Source: Microbacterium trichothecenolyticum
GTDB lineage: Bacteria; Actinomycetota; Actinomycetes; Actinomycetales; Microbacteriaceae
Direction of reading: 5' to 3'
Length of the DNA: 64,000 nucleotides
NCBI RefSeq assembly: GCF_030818955.1
Contig: NZ_JAUTBF010000001.1
Coordinates: forward strand, 2,046,001 to 2,110,000
This document shows positions 23,035 to 30,720 of this stretch, one piece after another. The position numbers were made by a program, and so were the translations under genes. The notes beneath the pieces were generated by a model. It was not told where the DNA came from and ran no database searches. It worked only from the letters and a program-made list of their open reading frames with translations. Positions within the stretch are counted from its first letter, which is position 1. The number at the start of each line of letters is the position of its first letter.

Positions 23035-23882
23035 GGCGCTCCCCCGCCGTCGCGAGCGGCCTCGGCCGCCTCGACCGCGCGGGCCGCGTTCTTCGCCGCC
23101 CGCGCGGCCGCGACGCGCTCCTCCTCGCGCGCTTCGACGACGGCGTCGGCTGCCGCGGCGGCGGCCTCGGCACGGGACAGCTCCGCGCGCAGCGCATCGA
23201 TGCGCTCGTGCGCGCGATCCGCGCGTTCGCGGGCGGCATCGAGCAGCTTCTCGGCGACGGCGCGCTCCCGTTCGGCGTCGGATCGCGCGCGCTCGGCCTC
23301 GCGCACCGCGCGCTCAGCCGACCTGCGCCGACGTCGCTCGGCCAGATCGTCCGCAGGCGCGAGCACGGGAACCGCGACCGGCATCGAGCCCGCGACCGCC
23401 CCGCCGAGAGCGTGGCCCTCGAGGTCGGCGAGGTCGATCGCCGCCACCAGGCGTCCGGTGAGCACTGCGGCGGCGACGGCGTCGTCGACCACCGCGGCAT
23501 TGACGGTCTTCTCGACCGCGTCCGACATCGCGGGGCTCAGCGGCGTCCCCGCCGCGTCGGCCAGATCGCGGGCTCGGCGCGCGAGGGCCGACACCAGCTG
23601 TCGACGCTGCTTTCCGAGCCGGGCGAGCTCCGCGGCATCCAGATCGTCTTGAGCCTCGTGCAGGGCGCGCGAAAGCTCCACCGCCTCGCCGAGCTGCCCG
23701 TCGCGCACGAGCAGATTGACCGCCCAGGCGGCGACGGTGGGCTTGCGCAGCTTGGCGATGCGGCACCCCGCGGCGCCGCCGACCTCGGCTGCCCGGGCGT
23801 TGCGGGCGGCCGTGAAGCGGGAGGGTGGGAGCGCGAGGAGTTCGGCGGCCGCCTCGTCGAGGAGGGCACCGTCATCGCTCAT
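23031..23882 (-). CDS. Ala/Glu/Arg-rich coiled-coil hypothetical protein
   Basis: Protein of 283 residues. The N-terminal half (about 1-165) is a compact helical region with KLRKPTVAAWAVNLLVR as its most distinctive block. Residues about 180-280 are almost pure Ala/Glu/Arg heptads (RARSDAERERAVAEKLL and so on), a long predicted coiled coil. No membrane or secretion signal. Related proteins occur in many actinobacteria without known function. Sits between the alarmone synthetase (upstream) and the 162-residue unknown (downstream). Confidence 0.75.
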   Translation of the reverse strand: MSDDGALLDEAAAELLALPPSRFTAARNARAAEVGGAAGCRIAKLRKPTVAAWAVNLLVRDGQLGEAVELSRALHEAQDDLDAAELARLGKQRRQLVSALARRARDLADAAGTPLSPAMSDAVEKTVNAAVVDDAVAAAVLTGRLVAAIDLADLEGHALGGAVAGSMPVAVPVLAPADDLAERRRRRSAERAVREAERARSDAERERAVAEKLLDAARERADRAHERIDALRAELSRAEAAAAAADAVVEAREEERVAAARAAKNAARAVEAAEAARDGGGAP

Positions 23883-23903
23883 CGTCCTATTGTGACGGGA
23901 GCG

Positions 23904-24581
23904 TCAGAGCGGGACCACCCCGGTCGGCGCTCCGCGGATCTCGCGGTGCAGCCGCTCCATGCGGGCATCGAGCTCGGCCGCGGTGTCGGCGGCGTTCTTC
24001 AGCTCGGCCAGCAGCTCGGCGGGGACGAGGCGGTCGTACTTGTAGTAGATCTTGTGCTCGAGGCTCGCCCAGAAGTCCATCGCGATGGTGCGGAACTGCA
24101 CCTCGACGGGAACGTCCACGCGCCCGGTCGACAGATACACGGGGACCTCGACGATCACGTGCAGGCTCTTGTATCCGTTGGCCTTCGGGCGGGCGATGTA
24201 GTCCTTCACGTCGCGGACGGTGATGTCGTCCTGCTGCGTGAGCAGGTCGGACAGACGATAGGCGTCGTCGATGAAACTGCAGGTGATCCGGATGCCGGCG
24301 ATGTCGGTGATCGCCGCGCGGATCGAGCCGAAGTCGGCCTCGACGCCCTTGCGCCTGACCTTGTCGACGAGACTGTCGGGCGACTTCACGCGGCTCGAGA
24401 CATGCTCGATCGGGTTGTAGGCGTGCATCTCCTGGAACTCTTCGCGAAGGATCGAAATCTTCGTCTCGACCTCGGCCAGCCCGAAGCGATACTCCATGAG
24501 AAAGCGCTGGAATTCGTCTCTGAGGGCCCGCAACGCCGCACCGGAGACGGTGATCTGCTGCTCGTCCAGCGGGTCCGACAT
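23904..24581 (-). CDS. small alarmone synthetase, GTP pyrophosphokinase (RelA/SpoT domain)
   Basis: Cytosolic (p)ppGpp synthetase of 225 residues with only the synthetase domain. Diagnostic motifs: SSRVKSPDSLVDKVRRKG (ATP site), DIAGIRITC (Asp metal ligand), RPKANGYKSLHVIVEVP (G-loop with substrate-stacking Tyr) and EVQFRTIAMDFWASLEHKI. No HD hydrolase or TGS domain, so it makes but does not degrade alarmone. ATG 24581 (MSDPLDEQQ) starts just before the domain; a longer form from 24677 adds unlikely residues. Could link starvation signalling to the adjacent genes, but no operon partner is obvious. Confidence 0.92.
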   Translation of the reverse strand: MSDPLDEQQITVSGAALRALRDEFQRFLMEYRFGLAEVETKISILREEFQEMHAYNPIEHVSSRVKSPDSLVDKVRRKGVEADFGSIRAAITDIAGIRITCSFIDDAYRLSDLLTQQDDITVRDVKDYIARPKANGYKSLHVIVEVPVYLSTGRVDVPVEVQFRTIAMDFWASLEHKIYYKYDRLVPAELLAELKNAADTAAELDARMERLHREIRGAPTGVVPL

Positions 24582-24624
24582 ACGCCAGACGTTATCGCGC
24601 GCCCTTACGAGGGTGCTGGGAGCG

Positions 24625-24762
24625 TCACGTCCGCGGGGAGTCGGCGGCGCGCGGAACGAGCTCACCGTCGATGACATCGATACCGATCAGTTCCCGGAAG
24701 ACGTCCGGGAGGTCGTCCGGATCGGCCGGTTCCGGGAGCCGAGGAGTGGGGGGATGTGTCAC
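24625..24762 (-). CDS. small acidic protein of 45 residues
   Basis: GTG 24762 is preceded by a near-perfect ribosome binding site, AAGGAGG, with a 5-nt spacer, which is the main reason to believe this short gene. The product is Pro/Asp/Glu-rich at the start (LPEPADPDDLP) and ends IDVIDGELVPRAADSPRT. No known family recognised, no membrane segment. It lies between the alarmone synthetase (43 bp away) and a divergent promoter for the first DUF7882-like gene. Confidence 0.55.
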   Translation of the reverse strand: MTHPPTPRLPEPADPDDLPDVFRELIGIDVIDGELVPRAADSPRT

Positions 24763-24824
24763 GGCGCCCTCCTTCCGTGCAATGCCCCCACGATGACAGA
24801 GCATCGGCGCCGAGCCGGGCGGTC

Positions 24825-24853
24825 TTGACACCCGACGATCGTGGGCGTATCTC
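24825..24853 (+). promoter_or_regulatory. sigma70-type promoter for the first DUF7882-like gene
   Basis: TTGACA at 24825-24830, a 17-bp spacer and a weak TATCTC at 24848-24853, about 30 bp before ATG 24883. The -35 hexamer is a perfect consensus match; the -10 matches only three of six. GAAAGG precedes the start codon. Confidence 0.45.
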
Positions 24854-24882
24854 GGTGCGAGCTCTCGCGTATCGTGAAAGGC

Positions 24883-25210
24883 ATGGGGACCATCCATTAC
24901 GGCGGAAGCAGCACTGTCATCCACATCGAGGACCGTGCCCTGGCCCACCTCAAAGTCGTCATCTCGACCAAGCTGCGGGCGGGGCGAGAGCTTCACCCTG
25001 TCGTGGCGTCACCGCGACGACGAGGAGCGGGGGCGCAGCACGCTGTGGTTGCACCCGGCGATCCCGCTGCGTTTCGTGTTCGACGACGCAGAGCCCGCCA
25101 CCCTCAGCCGGGAATGGATCGAACGTCTCGCCGAGTCGGCGAACTCGTCGGGCGGGATCTTCCTCGTTCCCGAGGACATCGCCCCGACGGCCGACGCCGA
25201 GACCCGCTGA
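24883..25210 (+). CDS. DUF7882-like small protein (copy 1), +1 frameshift
   Basis: Protein of about 108 residues. MGTIHYGGSSTVIHIEDRA is in one frame; after the GGGG run at 24981-24984 the rest (GESFTLSWRHRDDEERGRST to PTADAETR) is in the next, so one extra G is inferred by comparison with the intact paralogue at 25645. The family, common in Microbacteriaceae and often mislabelled ATP-dependent DNA ligase, has the pattern DRxLAHLxxVIxxKLRRxESF ... WLHPxIPLRF ... NSSGG. Function unknown; too small to be a ligase. Confidence 0.75.
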
Positions 25211-25212
25211 GT

Positions 25213-25530
25213 TCACCCCTCTTCGACGACGGCGTCTTCGCTGGGTTCGGGGGTGATGGCCAGGCCGTTCGGGCCCGACGCCGCGAGCATGAGGTCTTCG
25301 ACCCACACGCGGTTGATCCGGGGCTGGCGACTGCCGTAGAAGTGGAACTGGATGGGAACCGACGGGTGCATCCAGAAGCTGCGGCGACCGCTTCCGTCGC
25401 CCACCTCGACGTCGAACATGAACGACTCGGAACGACGCAGTTTGTTCATCACGACGATGCGCAGATGCGCCAGCGTGCGGTCATCGATGTCGACGGCGTT
25501 CGCGACGGTGTCGTAGATGAATCTGCCCAT
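25213..25530 (-). CDS. DUF7882-like small protein (copy 2)
   Basis: Protein of 105 residues from ATG 25530 (MGRFIYDTVANAVDIDDRT). Shares LAHLRIVVMNKLRRSESF, FWMHPSVPIQFHFYGS and a W-V-E-D-L helix with the two flanking paralogues but is more divergent and ends in an acidic tail (SEDAVVEEG). Encoded on the opposite strand, converging on copy 1 (stops 2 bp apart) and divergent from copy 3. No catalytic motif recognised; role unknown. Confidence 0.8.
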   Translation of the reverse strand: MGRFIYDTVANAVDIDDRTLAHLRIVVMNKLRRSESFMFDVEVGDGSGRRSFWMHPSVPIQFHFYGSRQPRINRVWVEDLMLAASGPNGLAITPEPSEDAVVEEG

Positions 25531-25644
25531 GCCGACGAGCCTAGCCGAGGAACGCACCGGGGCAGCCGGTTCCGGGATGCCATGCGGCGGGGCGCGGAAG
25601 CAACCCCCGGGCACCGCTGGTTCACCCGCGACTACCGTGTCGGT

Positions 25645-25956
25645 GTGGGAACTCTTTACTACGGCGACGTCGCGACGCCGATCGAGATCGAGGACCGCGC
25701 GCTCGCGCACGTCAAGGTGGTCATCGCGACCAAGCTCCGCCGGGGAGAGAGTTTCACGCTGTCGTGGACGCACGGACCCGGCCAGGAGGTGGGTCGCAGC
25801 ACCGTCTGGCTGCACCCGTCGATCCCGCTGCGATTCGTCTTCGACGAGCCCGAGCCGGCACTGCTCAGCCGGGCATGGATCGAGGACCTCGCGAACTCGG
25901 CGAATTCGTCGGGCGGTCTGCTGATCGTGCCCGAACCCGAGCACCCGCGCCCCTGA
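25645..25956 (+). CDS. DUF7882-like small protein (copy 3)
   Basis: Protein of 103 residues from GTG 25645 (VGTLYYGDVATPIEIEDRA). It is the closest relative of copy 1: LAHVKVVIATKLRRGESFTL, STVWLHPSIPLRFVFD and NSANSSGGLLIVPEPE align almost without gaps. No ATG is available near the conserved start, so the GTG is chosen by homology. It faces the gene at 25958 tail to tail, stops only 1 bp apart. Function unknown. Confidence 0.8.
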   Translation: MGTLYYGDVATPIEIEDRALAHVKVVIATKLRRGESFTLSWTHGPGQEVGRSTVWLHPSIPLRFVFDEPEPALLSRAWIEDLANSANSSGGLLIVPEPEHPRP

Positions 25957-25957
25957 G

Positions 25958-26212
25958 TCAGACGGGCTGCTGTTCGAGGATCTCTCTCGCGCCCTCTTCG
26001 ACGGCGGCGGGCACGACGAGCGGGCGACCAGCAGAGAACGCCTCCCACTCGCGCAGCACGATGGCTTCGACGTGGTGCGGATCGCGCGCCGGGTAGGCGG
26101 CGCGAAGGCGATCGACGACGAGACGGAACGAGCTCGCCGCAACCCCGTCGATCACGAGGGCGGCGTCACCCGGCGGCACGTCCCGCCGCAACTCGACAGC
26201 ATCCTCGTCCAT
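25958..26212 (-). CDS. small three-helix protein, hypothetical
   Basis: Protein of 84 residues, predicted all-helical: RLVVDRLRAAYPARDPHHVEAIVLREWEAFSAG resembles a small three-helix bundle dimerisation domain found in Microbacteriaceae. No membrane or secretion signal. A near-palindrome (26260-26278) related to the MarR site upstream of 26969 lies in its promoter region, hinting that it belongs to the MarR regulon. Confidence 0.65.
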   Translation of the reverse strand: MDEDAVELRRDVPPGDAALVIDGVAASSFRLVVDRLRAAYPARDPHHVEAIVLREWEAFSAGRPLVVPAAVEEGAREILEQQPV

Positions 26213-26259
26213 AGCGCCATGGTTTCACGACCGAACCCGTGGCCCTAATACTCCGAAGG

Positions 26260-26278
26260 AAAGTAGGACGCCTACCTT
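26260..26278. promoter_or_regulatory. MarR-like near-palindrome upstream of the 84-residue gene
   Basis: AAAGTAGG (26260-26267) and CCTACCTT (26271-26278) pair at seven of eight positions around a 3-bp centre. The core AAGTAG / CTAC-TT repeats the site at 26901-26921 between the two MarR genes, suggesting the same regulator. Confidence 0.5.
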
Positions 26279-26304
26279 CTTAGACGCCGATCCACCGCTC
26301 GCCC

Positions 26305-26832
26305 TCAGCGCGAGGACGCGGCCTGCTCGGGGTGCGGGTCGACCTGGTCGACGGCATCCTGGAGACGACCGAGGCACGCGATGACGGCCGCACTCTCTTC
26401 CGGGGTCATGTCGACGACGGCCGCCATCATCCGCTTGTGCATCGTGCCCAGCGTCGCGCGGACTTCCTCGTCGCTGGCCGCGGTGGCGACGATGTAGATG
26501 CTGCGTCTATCGGTCGGGTGGGGCACGCGGGTGACATGACCCGACTTCTCGAGGCGGTCGACGATGGCGGTGGTGGATGCCGTCGAGACGCCGAGGTAGC
26601 GCGTCAGCTCGCTCGGAGACACCTGGCGCTGCTCCCCGGCGGCGCGCAACAGGTAGCGCAGGACGAGGAGTTCGTTCTCTCCCATCGACATCGACTCGCG
26701 AGTGCGGCGGCGCATGGCGACCTCGGCGGCGCGGTAGACGCGGAACGCCTGGAGAACCTCGACCGCGCGGCGACGGCGGTCTTCTTCGCTCGCGCCGTAC
26801 CAGTAGTGCGACGACTCGGCCCCGTTCTCCAC
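26305..26832 (-). CDS. MarR family transcriptional regulator
   Basis: Winged-helix regulator of 175 residues. The HTH spans about residues 65-110 (VSPSELTRYLGVSTASTTAIVDRLEKSG), followed by the MarR wing RVPHPTDRRSIYIVAT. N-terminal helices form the dimer interface. Divergently placed from a second MarR gene (26969) with a perfect inverted repeat between them. Such regulators are usually released by phenolic or oxidising ligands; ligand here unknown. Confidence 0.92.
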   Translation of the reverse strand: MENGAESSHYWYGASEEDRRRRAVEVLQAFRVYRAAEVAMRRRTRESMSMGENELLVLRYLLRAAGEQRQVSPSELTRYLGVSTASTTAIVDRLEKSGHVTRVPHPTDRRSIYIVATAASDEEVRATLGTMHKRMMAAVVDMTPEESAAVIACLGRLQDAVDQVDPHPEQAASSR

Positions 26833-26900
26833 TTCGGCATCCTATGCCAGGACGCGCCTCCCAGCCCCTGCCCGGGACCGTGTGCGACGGGTACCATGGC

Positions 26901-26921
26901 AAGTAGAACGGCTGTCTACTT
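26901..26921. promoter_or_regulatory. MarR operator candidate in the divergent promoter
   Basis: Perfect 7-bp inverted repeat AAGTAGA (26901-26907) / TCTACTT (26915-26921) around a 7-bp centre, between two divergent marR genes. Size and AT content fit a MarR dimer site and imply auto- and cross-regulation. Confidence 0.7.
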
Positions 26922-26968
26922 GATCGGCATCGAAGAAAAGAGAGACCCGAGACATCGCGGGAGGCGAA

Positions 26969-27457
26969 ATGAGAGATGCAGCGTCGGCCGACGACGTCGT
27001 GCAAGCCCTCGCAGACCTCACCGAATCGGGGGCGGCGTCAGAGCGTGCCGCTCTCCAGTCGCTGGGCATCGGCCCCAACGACGCGAAAGTCCTTCGGTTC
27101 CTGTTGCAGCGACGACCCGATGACGATCCCGTCACGCCGCGGAAGCTGGCCGGGATGCTGGGAATCTCGTCGGCGGCCACGACCGCGCTCATCGATCGTC
27201 TCGCCGACGCGGGATGGGTGGAGCGGGAGCCGTACCCCGGAGACCGCCGATCGATCGTGGTGCGCGAGACCATCGACGAGGCCTCGCCCGCACGCCGGAT
27301 CCTGTCGGTGCGCCGCACCTCCGCCGTCGCCGCCGCGGGGCGGCTGGGTCCCGCTGAGCGTCGCATCGTCGCCGACTTCCTCGAAGATATCGCCCGGGGC
27401 GAAACGCAAGACATCGATCGCATGTGCCCCGACGACGGCGCGTCCCGCACGACCTGA
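26969..27457 (+). CDS. MarR family transcriptional regulator, divergent partner
   Basis: Protein of 162 residues; ATG 26969 follows GGGAGGCGAA. HTH at about 50-85 (VTPRKLAGMLGISSAATTALIDRLADAGW) and wing EPYPGDRRSIVV. Only about 30% similar by eye to its neighbour at 26305, so not a recent duplicate. It shares the palindromic intergenic region with that gene. Ligand unknown. Confidence 0.9.
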   Translation: MRDAASADDVVQALADLTESGAASERAALQSLGIGPNDAKVLRFLLQRRPDDDPVTPRKLAGMLGISSAATTALIDRLADAGWVEREPYPGDRRSIVVRETIDEASPARRILSVRRTSAVAAAGRLGPAERRIVADFLEDIARGETQDIDRMCPDDGASRTT

Positions 27458-27496
27458 CGCGCAGATCGAGCGGGACGCGGTGATCACCGACGGGGT

Positions 27497-27736
27497 TCAG
27501 CCGTTCGAGCGACCGGTCTCGGCCTGCAGCCGCTCGATCTGCTCCGAAGCTTCGGCCTTGTTGAGATCGGCGGGGATCTCCTCGCCGGCCTCGCGGGCGA
27601 GGGTGTCCAGGTAGCTGCGCTGCGGAGCGGTCATCGGCTCGTCACCGGTGACCCAGTCCGAAGGGTCCTTCTCAGCGGGATCGTCACCCTCGCGGACGGC
27701 ACCCAGGGTCTCTTCTTCACGGGAGGAATCGCTCAT
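27497..27736 (-). CDS. DUF3072 family small protein
   Basis: Protein of 79 residues. The first 30 are acidic and disordered; the rest, DEPMTAPQRSYLDTLAREAG then DLNKAEASEQIERLQAETGR, matches the DUF3072 pattern. The SAP-like helix pair may bind nucleic acid, but this is inference. No partner gene. Confidence 0.85.
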   Translation of the reverse strand: MSDSSREEETLGAVREGDDPAEKDPSDWVTGDEPMTAPQRSYLDTLAREAGEEIPADLNKAEASEQIERLQAETGRSNG

Positions 27737-27814
27737 GGCCCGAGGCTATGTCGACGCCCGACCCGCCGCCCCGGGATTGACACGGCTCCTCGGCGCATAC
27801 GGCATCCTGGTCGC

Positions 27815-28780
27815 ATGTCCCGCGAGTCCCGCCCCACCGACGTCCAGGTCGAGACATATCGGCACGGCGACGCGCACACGCGGGTCACGCGGGTGACGAC
27901 CGGCGCCGGCACCGGACGCTCCTTCGTCCTCGTGGCCGGCATCGGGGTGGCTGCGACGTACTTCGAGTTCCTCGCCCCGTTGCTCGCCGAGCACGGCGAG
28001 GTCTACGCCCTCGACCTTCCCGGCTTCGCCGGGGTCCCGGCATCCGGAGAACAGCCCACGCCCTCCTTCTTCGCGGACCAGGTCGACGGGGTGATCGCGC
28101 ACTACGACCTCGACGACCCCGTGCTCATCGGCCACTCCATGGGCACGCAGGTGGTGACCGAGGTGCTGGCACGGCACCCGGATCTCTCGCACGCGGTACT
28201 CGTGAGCCCGGTGGTCGACGAAGACGAGGCGAACGCGTTCACGCAGGCCGTGCGCTTCGTGCAGTCCACCGCGCGAGAGTCGATGCACATCGCCCTGACG
28301 GCGGTCTCGGCGTACCTGCTGTGCGGCTTCCTCTACTTCTTCGAGACACTGCCGCACATGCTGCGCTATCGCATCTCCGACCGGATCGGCGAGGGCCGGG
28401 CCAGCCTGCTGCTCATCCGCGGGGAGTTCGACCGCCCCTCGCCCCGACGCCTGCACTCGCGGCTGGTCGCCCGGGCGTTGCGCGCCCGACGGTGGGAGAT
28501 CGAGTCGGCCGCGCACGGCGTCGTCAACAGCCACGCGGTGGGGGTGGCCGAGCTCGTGCTGCGGCACGTGCGCGACGACCTGGCCGCCAAGGGGCGAATG
28601 CCTGCGGACGAGGCCGCGGTGCCGCCGGCGAAACACGCCGACGTGCGCATGGTGCTCGGTGCGATGGCCAGTCGCCTCGCCGAGTGGATCAGCGCAGCCC
28701 GCAAGGACGAGACCGGCGTCGAACGGGCGAAGGCGCGGCACGCGCGCGTGCTGTGGGAGGCATACCGCCCCGGGCGGTGA
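27815..28780 (+). CDS. alpha/beta hydrolase
   Basis: Protein of 321 residues. Strand FVLVAGIGVAATYFEFLAPLL, lid DLPGFAGVPASG, nucleophile elbow GHSMGT (about residue 110), an Asp in RGEFDRPS and a His in SAAHGVVNSH give a complete triad. The C-terminal 80 residues extend beyond the usual fold and are helical and basic. Could be an esterase or a C-C bond hydrolase; substrate not determinable. Convergent with the LLM gene at 28811. Confidence 0.87.
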   Translation: MSRESRPTDVQVETYRHGDAHTRVTRVTTGAGTGRSFVLVAGIGVAATYFEFLAPLLAEHGEVYALDLPGFAGVPASGEQPTPSFFADQVDGVIAHYDLDDPVLIGHSMGTQVVTEVLARHPDLSHAVLVSPVVDEDEANAFTQAVRFVQSTARESMHIALTAVSAYLLCGFLYFFETLPHMLRYRISDRIGEGRASLLLIRGEFDRPSPRRLHSRLVARALRARRWEIESAAHGVVNSHAVGVAELVLRHVRDDLAAKGRMPADEAAVPPAKHADVRMVLGAMASRLAEWISAARKDETGVERAKARHARVLWEAYRPGR

Positions 28781-28810
28781 CGGCGAGGGCGCGTCTGCCT
28801 TCCGCACGCG

Positions 28811-29911
28811 TCAGCTCGCCCACAGCCCCCGTTCAGAGCTGCCCGGCCCGCCGCCGGCGACCAGTCCGAGCGCGCGAAGGCGCGGCATCACCTCGTCGCA
28901 CAACAACTCGACGCAGCGCCACGACCCCACCGGGAACGCGATGAACCCGTCGATCGCTCGCGCCCGCGCCCGAGCGACGATGGACGCCACCGCATCCTCC
29001 GGTGTTCCGACGACCGACCAATGAGGTCCCCCGGTGCGTCTGCGCCCCCTCAACGGATACGTCGCCCGCTCGATCGCAACGGCCTCTTCCCTCGTTCCGG
29101 CCAGGAGGAGGGACAGCCCGGGCAGGAGCCGCGGTCGGTCGGATCGCCCGCTCTCCCTCGCCGCGGCACGGATCGCGCTTCGCTGCACGGCCCCCGACTC
29201 GCTCTCGATCGCCGAGGCGAACATCGCGTCGGCGCGTCGTCCCGCCAGCGCGATCGTGCGCTCCCCGCCTCCCGCGACCATGAGCGGGAGCGGCCGCCGT
29301 GTCGGGGCGGGAAGCGGCAGCGGCCCCGCGACTCGAAAGTTCTCTCCCCCGTGATCCGTGGCACGCACCCGCTCGACGTCGACGAACACGCCGGCATCGC
29401 GATCGATGCGCATCGCGTCCGCGGGGAAGCCTGCACGCAGCGACTCCACGACGTCGATCAGTTCCTCGGCCCGCCGCCATCGCGCGGCAGAGTCGGGGAG
29501 GCGCTCGACGGAGAACTGCTCGTCCCCGGAACGCGACGTGACCACGTTCCACCCGATGCGCCCCGGAGCCAGGTGCTCCAGAGACACCAGCTGCCGGGCG
29601 ACGGGATACGGCTCGGAGAAGGTCGCCGACACCGTCACCACCAGCGCGATCCGCTGCGTCGCCCCGGCCAGCTGTGCCGCCTGCACGATCGGGTCCAGTC
29701 CGAGGTGGGCGGGGTCGCTCCCGATCGTCTCCCGCGGCAGCGTGAGCGCATCGGGACGGAAGGCCAGGTCGAAGCCCGCGCGCTCGGCACGCACGACGGC
29801 GTCGACGATCGGACCGCCCGACAGCAGCTCCTCCGCCCGCGAGTCCTCGCGCCGCCAGGCCTGACCGCGCATCCAGGTCGGCGCCAGCGAGAACCCGGAT
29901 ACCAACGTCAT
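28811..29911 (-). CDS. LLM class flavin-dependent monooxygenase in the siderophore operon
   Basis: Luciferase-like FMN-dependent oxidoreductase of 366 residues; the NtaA/SnaA-type subgroup is suggested by the extended insert and by GRIGWNVVTSRSGDEQF, a hallmark of FMNH2-dependent monooxygenases acting on nitrilotriacetate, EDTA and related chelates. ATG 29911 overlaps the ATPase stop as ATGA, so it is the last gene of the importer operon. Attractive inference: it oxidatively degrades the imported iron chelator or siderophore. A reductase partner supplying FMNH2 is not in the operon. Confidence 0.9.
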   Translation of the reverse strand: MTLVSGFSLAPTWMRGQAWRREDSRAEELLSGGPIVDAVVRAERAGFDLAFRPDALTLPRETIGSDPAHLGLDPIVQAAQLAGATQRIALVVTVSATFSEPYPVARQLVSLEHLAPGRIGWNVVTSRSGDEQFSVERLPDSAARWRRAEELIDVVESLRAGFPADAMRIDRDAGVFVDVERVRATDHGGENFRVAGPLPLPAPTRRPLPLMVAGGGERTIALAGRRADAMFASAIESESGAVQRSAIRAAARESGRSDRPRLLPGLSLLLAGTREEAVAIERATYPLRGRRRTGGPHWSVVGTPEDAVASIVARARARAIDGFIAFPVGSWRCVELLCDEVMPRLRALGLVAGGGPGSSERGLWAS

Positions 29912-30720
29912 ACGATCGCCTCCTCGTCGGGGACCGGGAGGGGAGCGATCGGCACCACCATCGGCGTCCCCGTGACCGGGTGCCGCTGCACGAGCGCCTC
30001 CACTCCGAATGCCTCGGCGACCAGCCCGGTCGTCATCACCTGCTCGGGAGTCCCCGTCGCGACCACGCGCCCTTCGCGCATGACCACCAGGTGATCGGCG
30101 TAGCGGCAGGCCTGATCGAGGTCGTGCAGCACCAGCACGACCGTGCGTCCCTGCTCCCCGTTCAGTCGCCGGCACAGTTCCAGAACCTCCAGCTGGTGAG
30201 CGATGTCGAGATACGTCGTCGGCTCGTCGAGCAGCATCACCGGCGTCTCCTGTGCCAGCAGCATCGCGATCCACGCGCGCTGCCGCTGCCCACCGGAGAG
30301 CTCGTCCACCGGACGATCACGAAGCACCGCCACCCACGTCGAACGCATCGCGCGGTTCACGGCATCCGCGTCCTCCGCAGACCACTGCTGCAACAGCCGC
30401 TGGTGCGGGTAGCGTCCCCGCGCCACCAGCTCCGCGACCGTCACCCCGCCCGGGGCGGTCGCCGCCTGTGGCAGGAATCCCACCCGACGCGCGAACGCCT
30501 TCGGCGCGAACGATCTGACGTCGTCGCCGCCCAGCATCACCCTGCCGGACGCGGGCGGGAGCAGCCGCGCGAGTCCTCGCAGCAGAGTGGACTTCCCGCA
30601 GGCGTTCGCCCCGAGGATGACGGTGATCCTGCCCTCCGGGAGCGTCACGTCCAGGTGGTCGACGATCGTCCGATCGTCATACCGCAGCGTCAGCCCCTCG
30701 GCCACCAACGAATCCGACAT
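29908..30720 (-). CDS. iron-siderophore ABC transporter ATP-binding protein
   Basis: FecE/FhuC-type ATPase of 270 residues. Walker A GANACGKSTLL (about 37-46), Q-loop FLPQ, signature LSGGQRQRA, Walker B VMLLDEPTTYLD and switch His in LHDLDQA. The first Gly/Ser of the P-loop is unusual (ANACGKS instead of PNGCGKS) but within the range of this family. ATG 30720 overlaps the permease stop by one base (TGATG). Powers the two FecCD permeases encoded upstream. Confidence 0.95.
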   Translation of the reverse strand: MSDSLVAEGLTLRYDDRTIVDHLDVTLPEGRITVILGANACGKSTLLRGLARLLPPASGRVMLGGDDVRSFAPKAFARRVGFLPQAATAPGGVTVAELVARGRYPHQRLLQQWSAEDADAVNRAMRSTWVAVLRDRPVDELSGGQRQRAWIAMLLAQETPVMLLDEPTTYLDIAHQLEVLELCRRLNGEQGRTVVLVLHDLDQACRYADHLVVMREGRVVATGTPEQVMTTGLVAEAFGVEALVQRHPVTGTPMVVPIAPLPVPDEEAIV

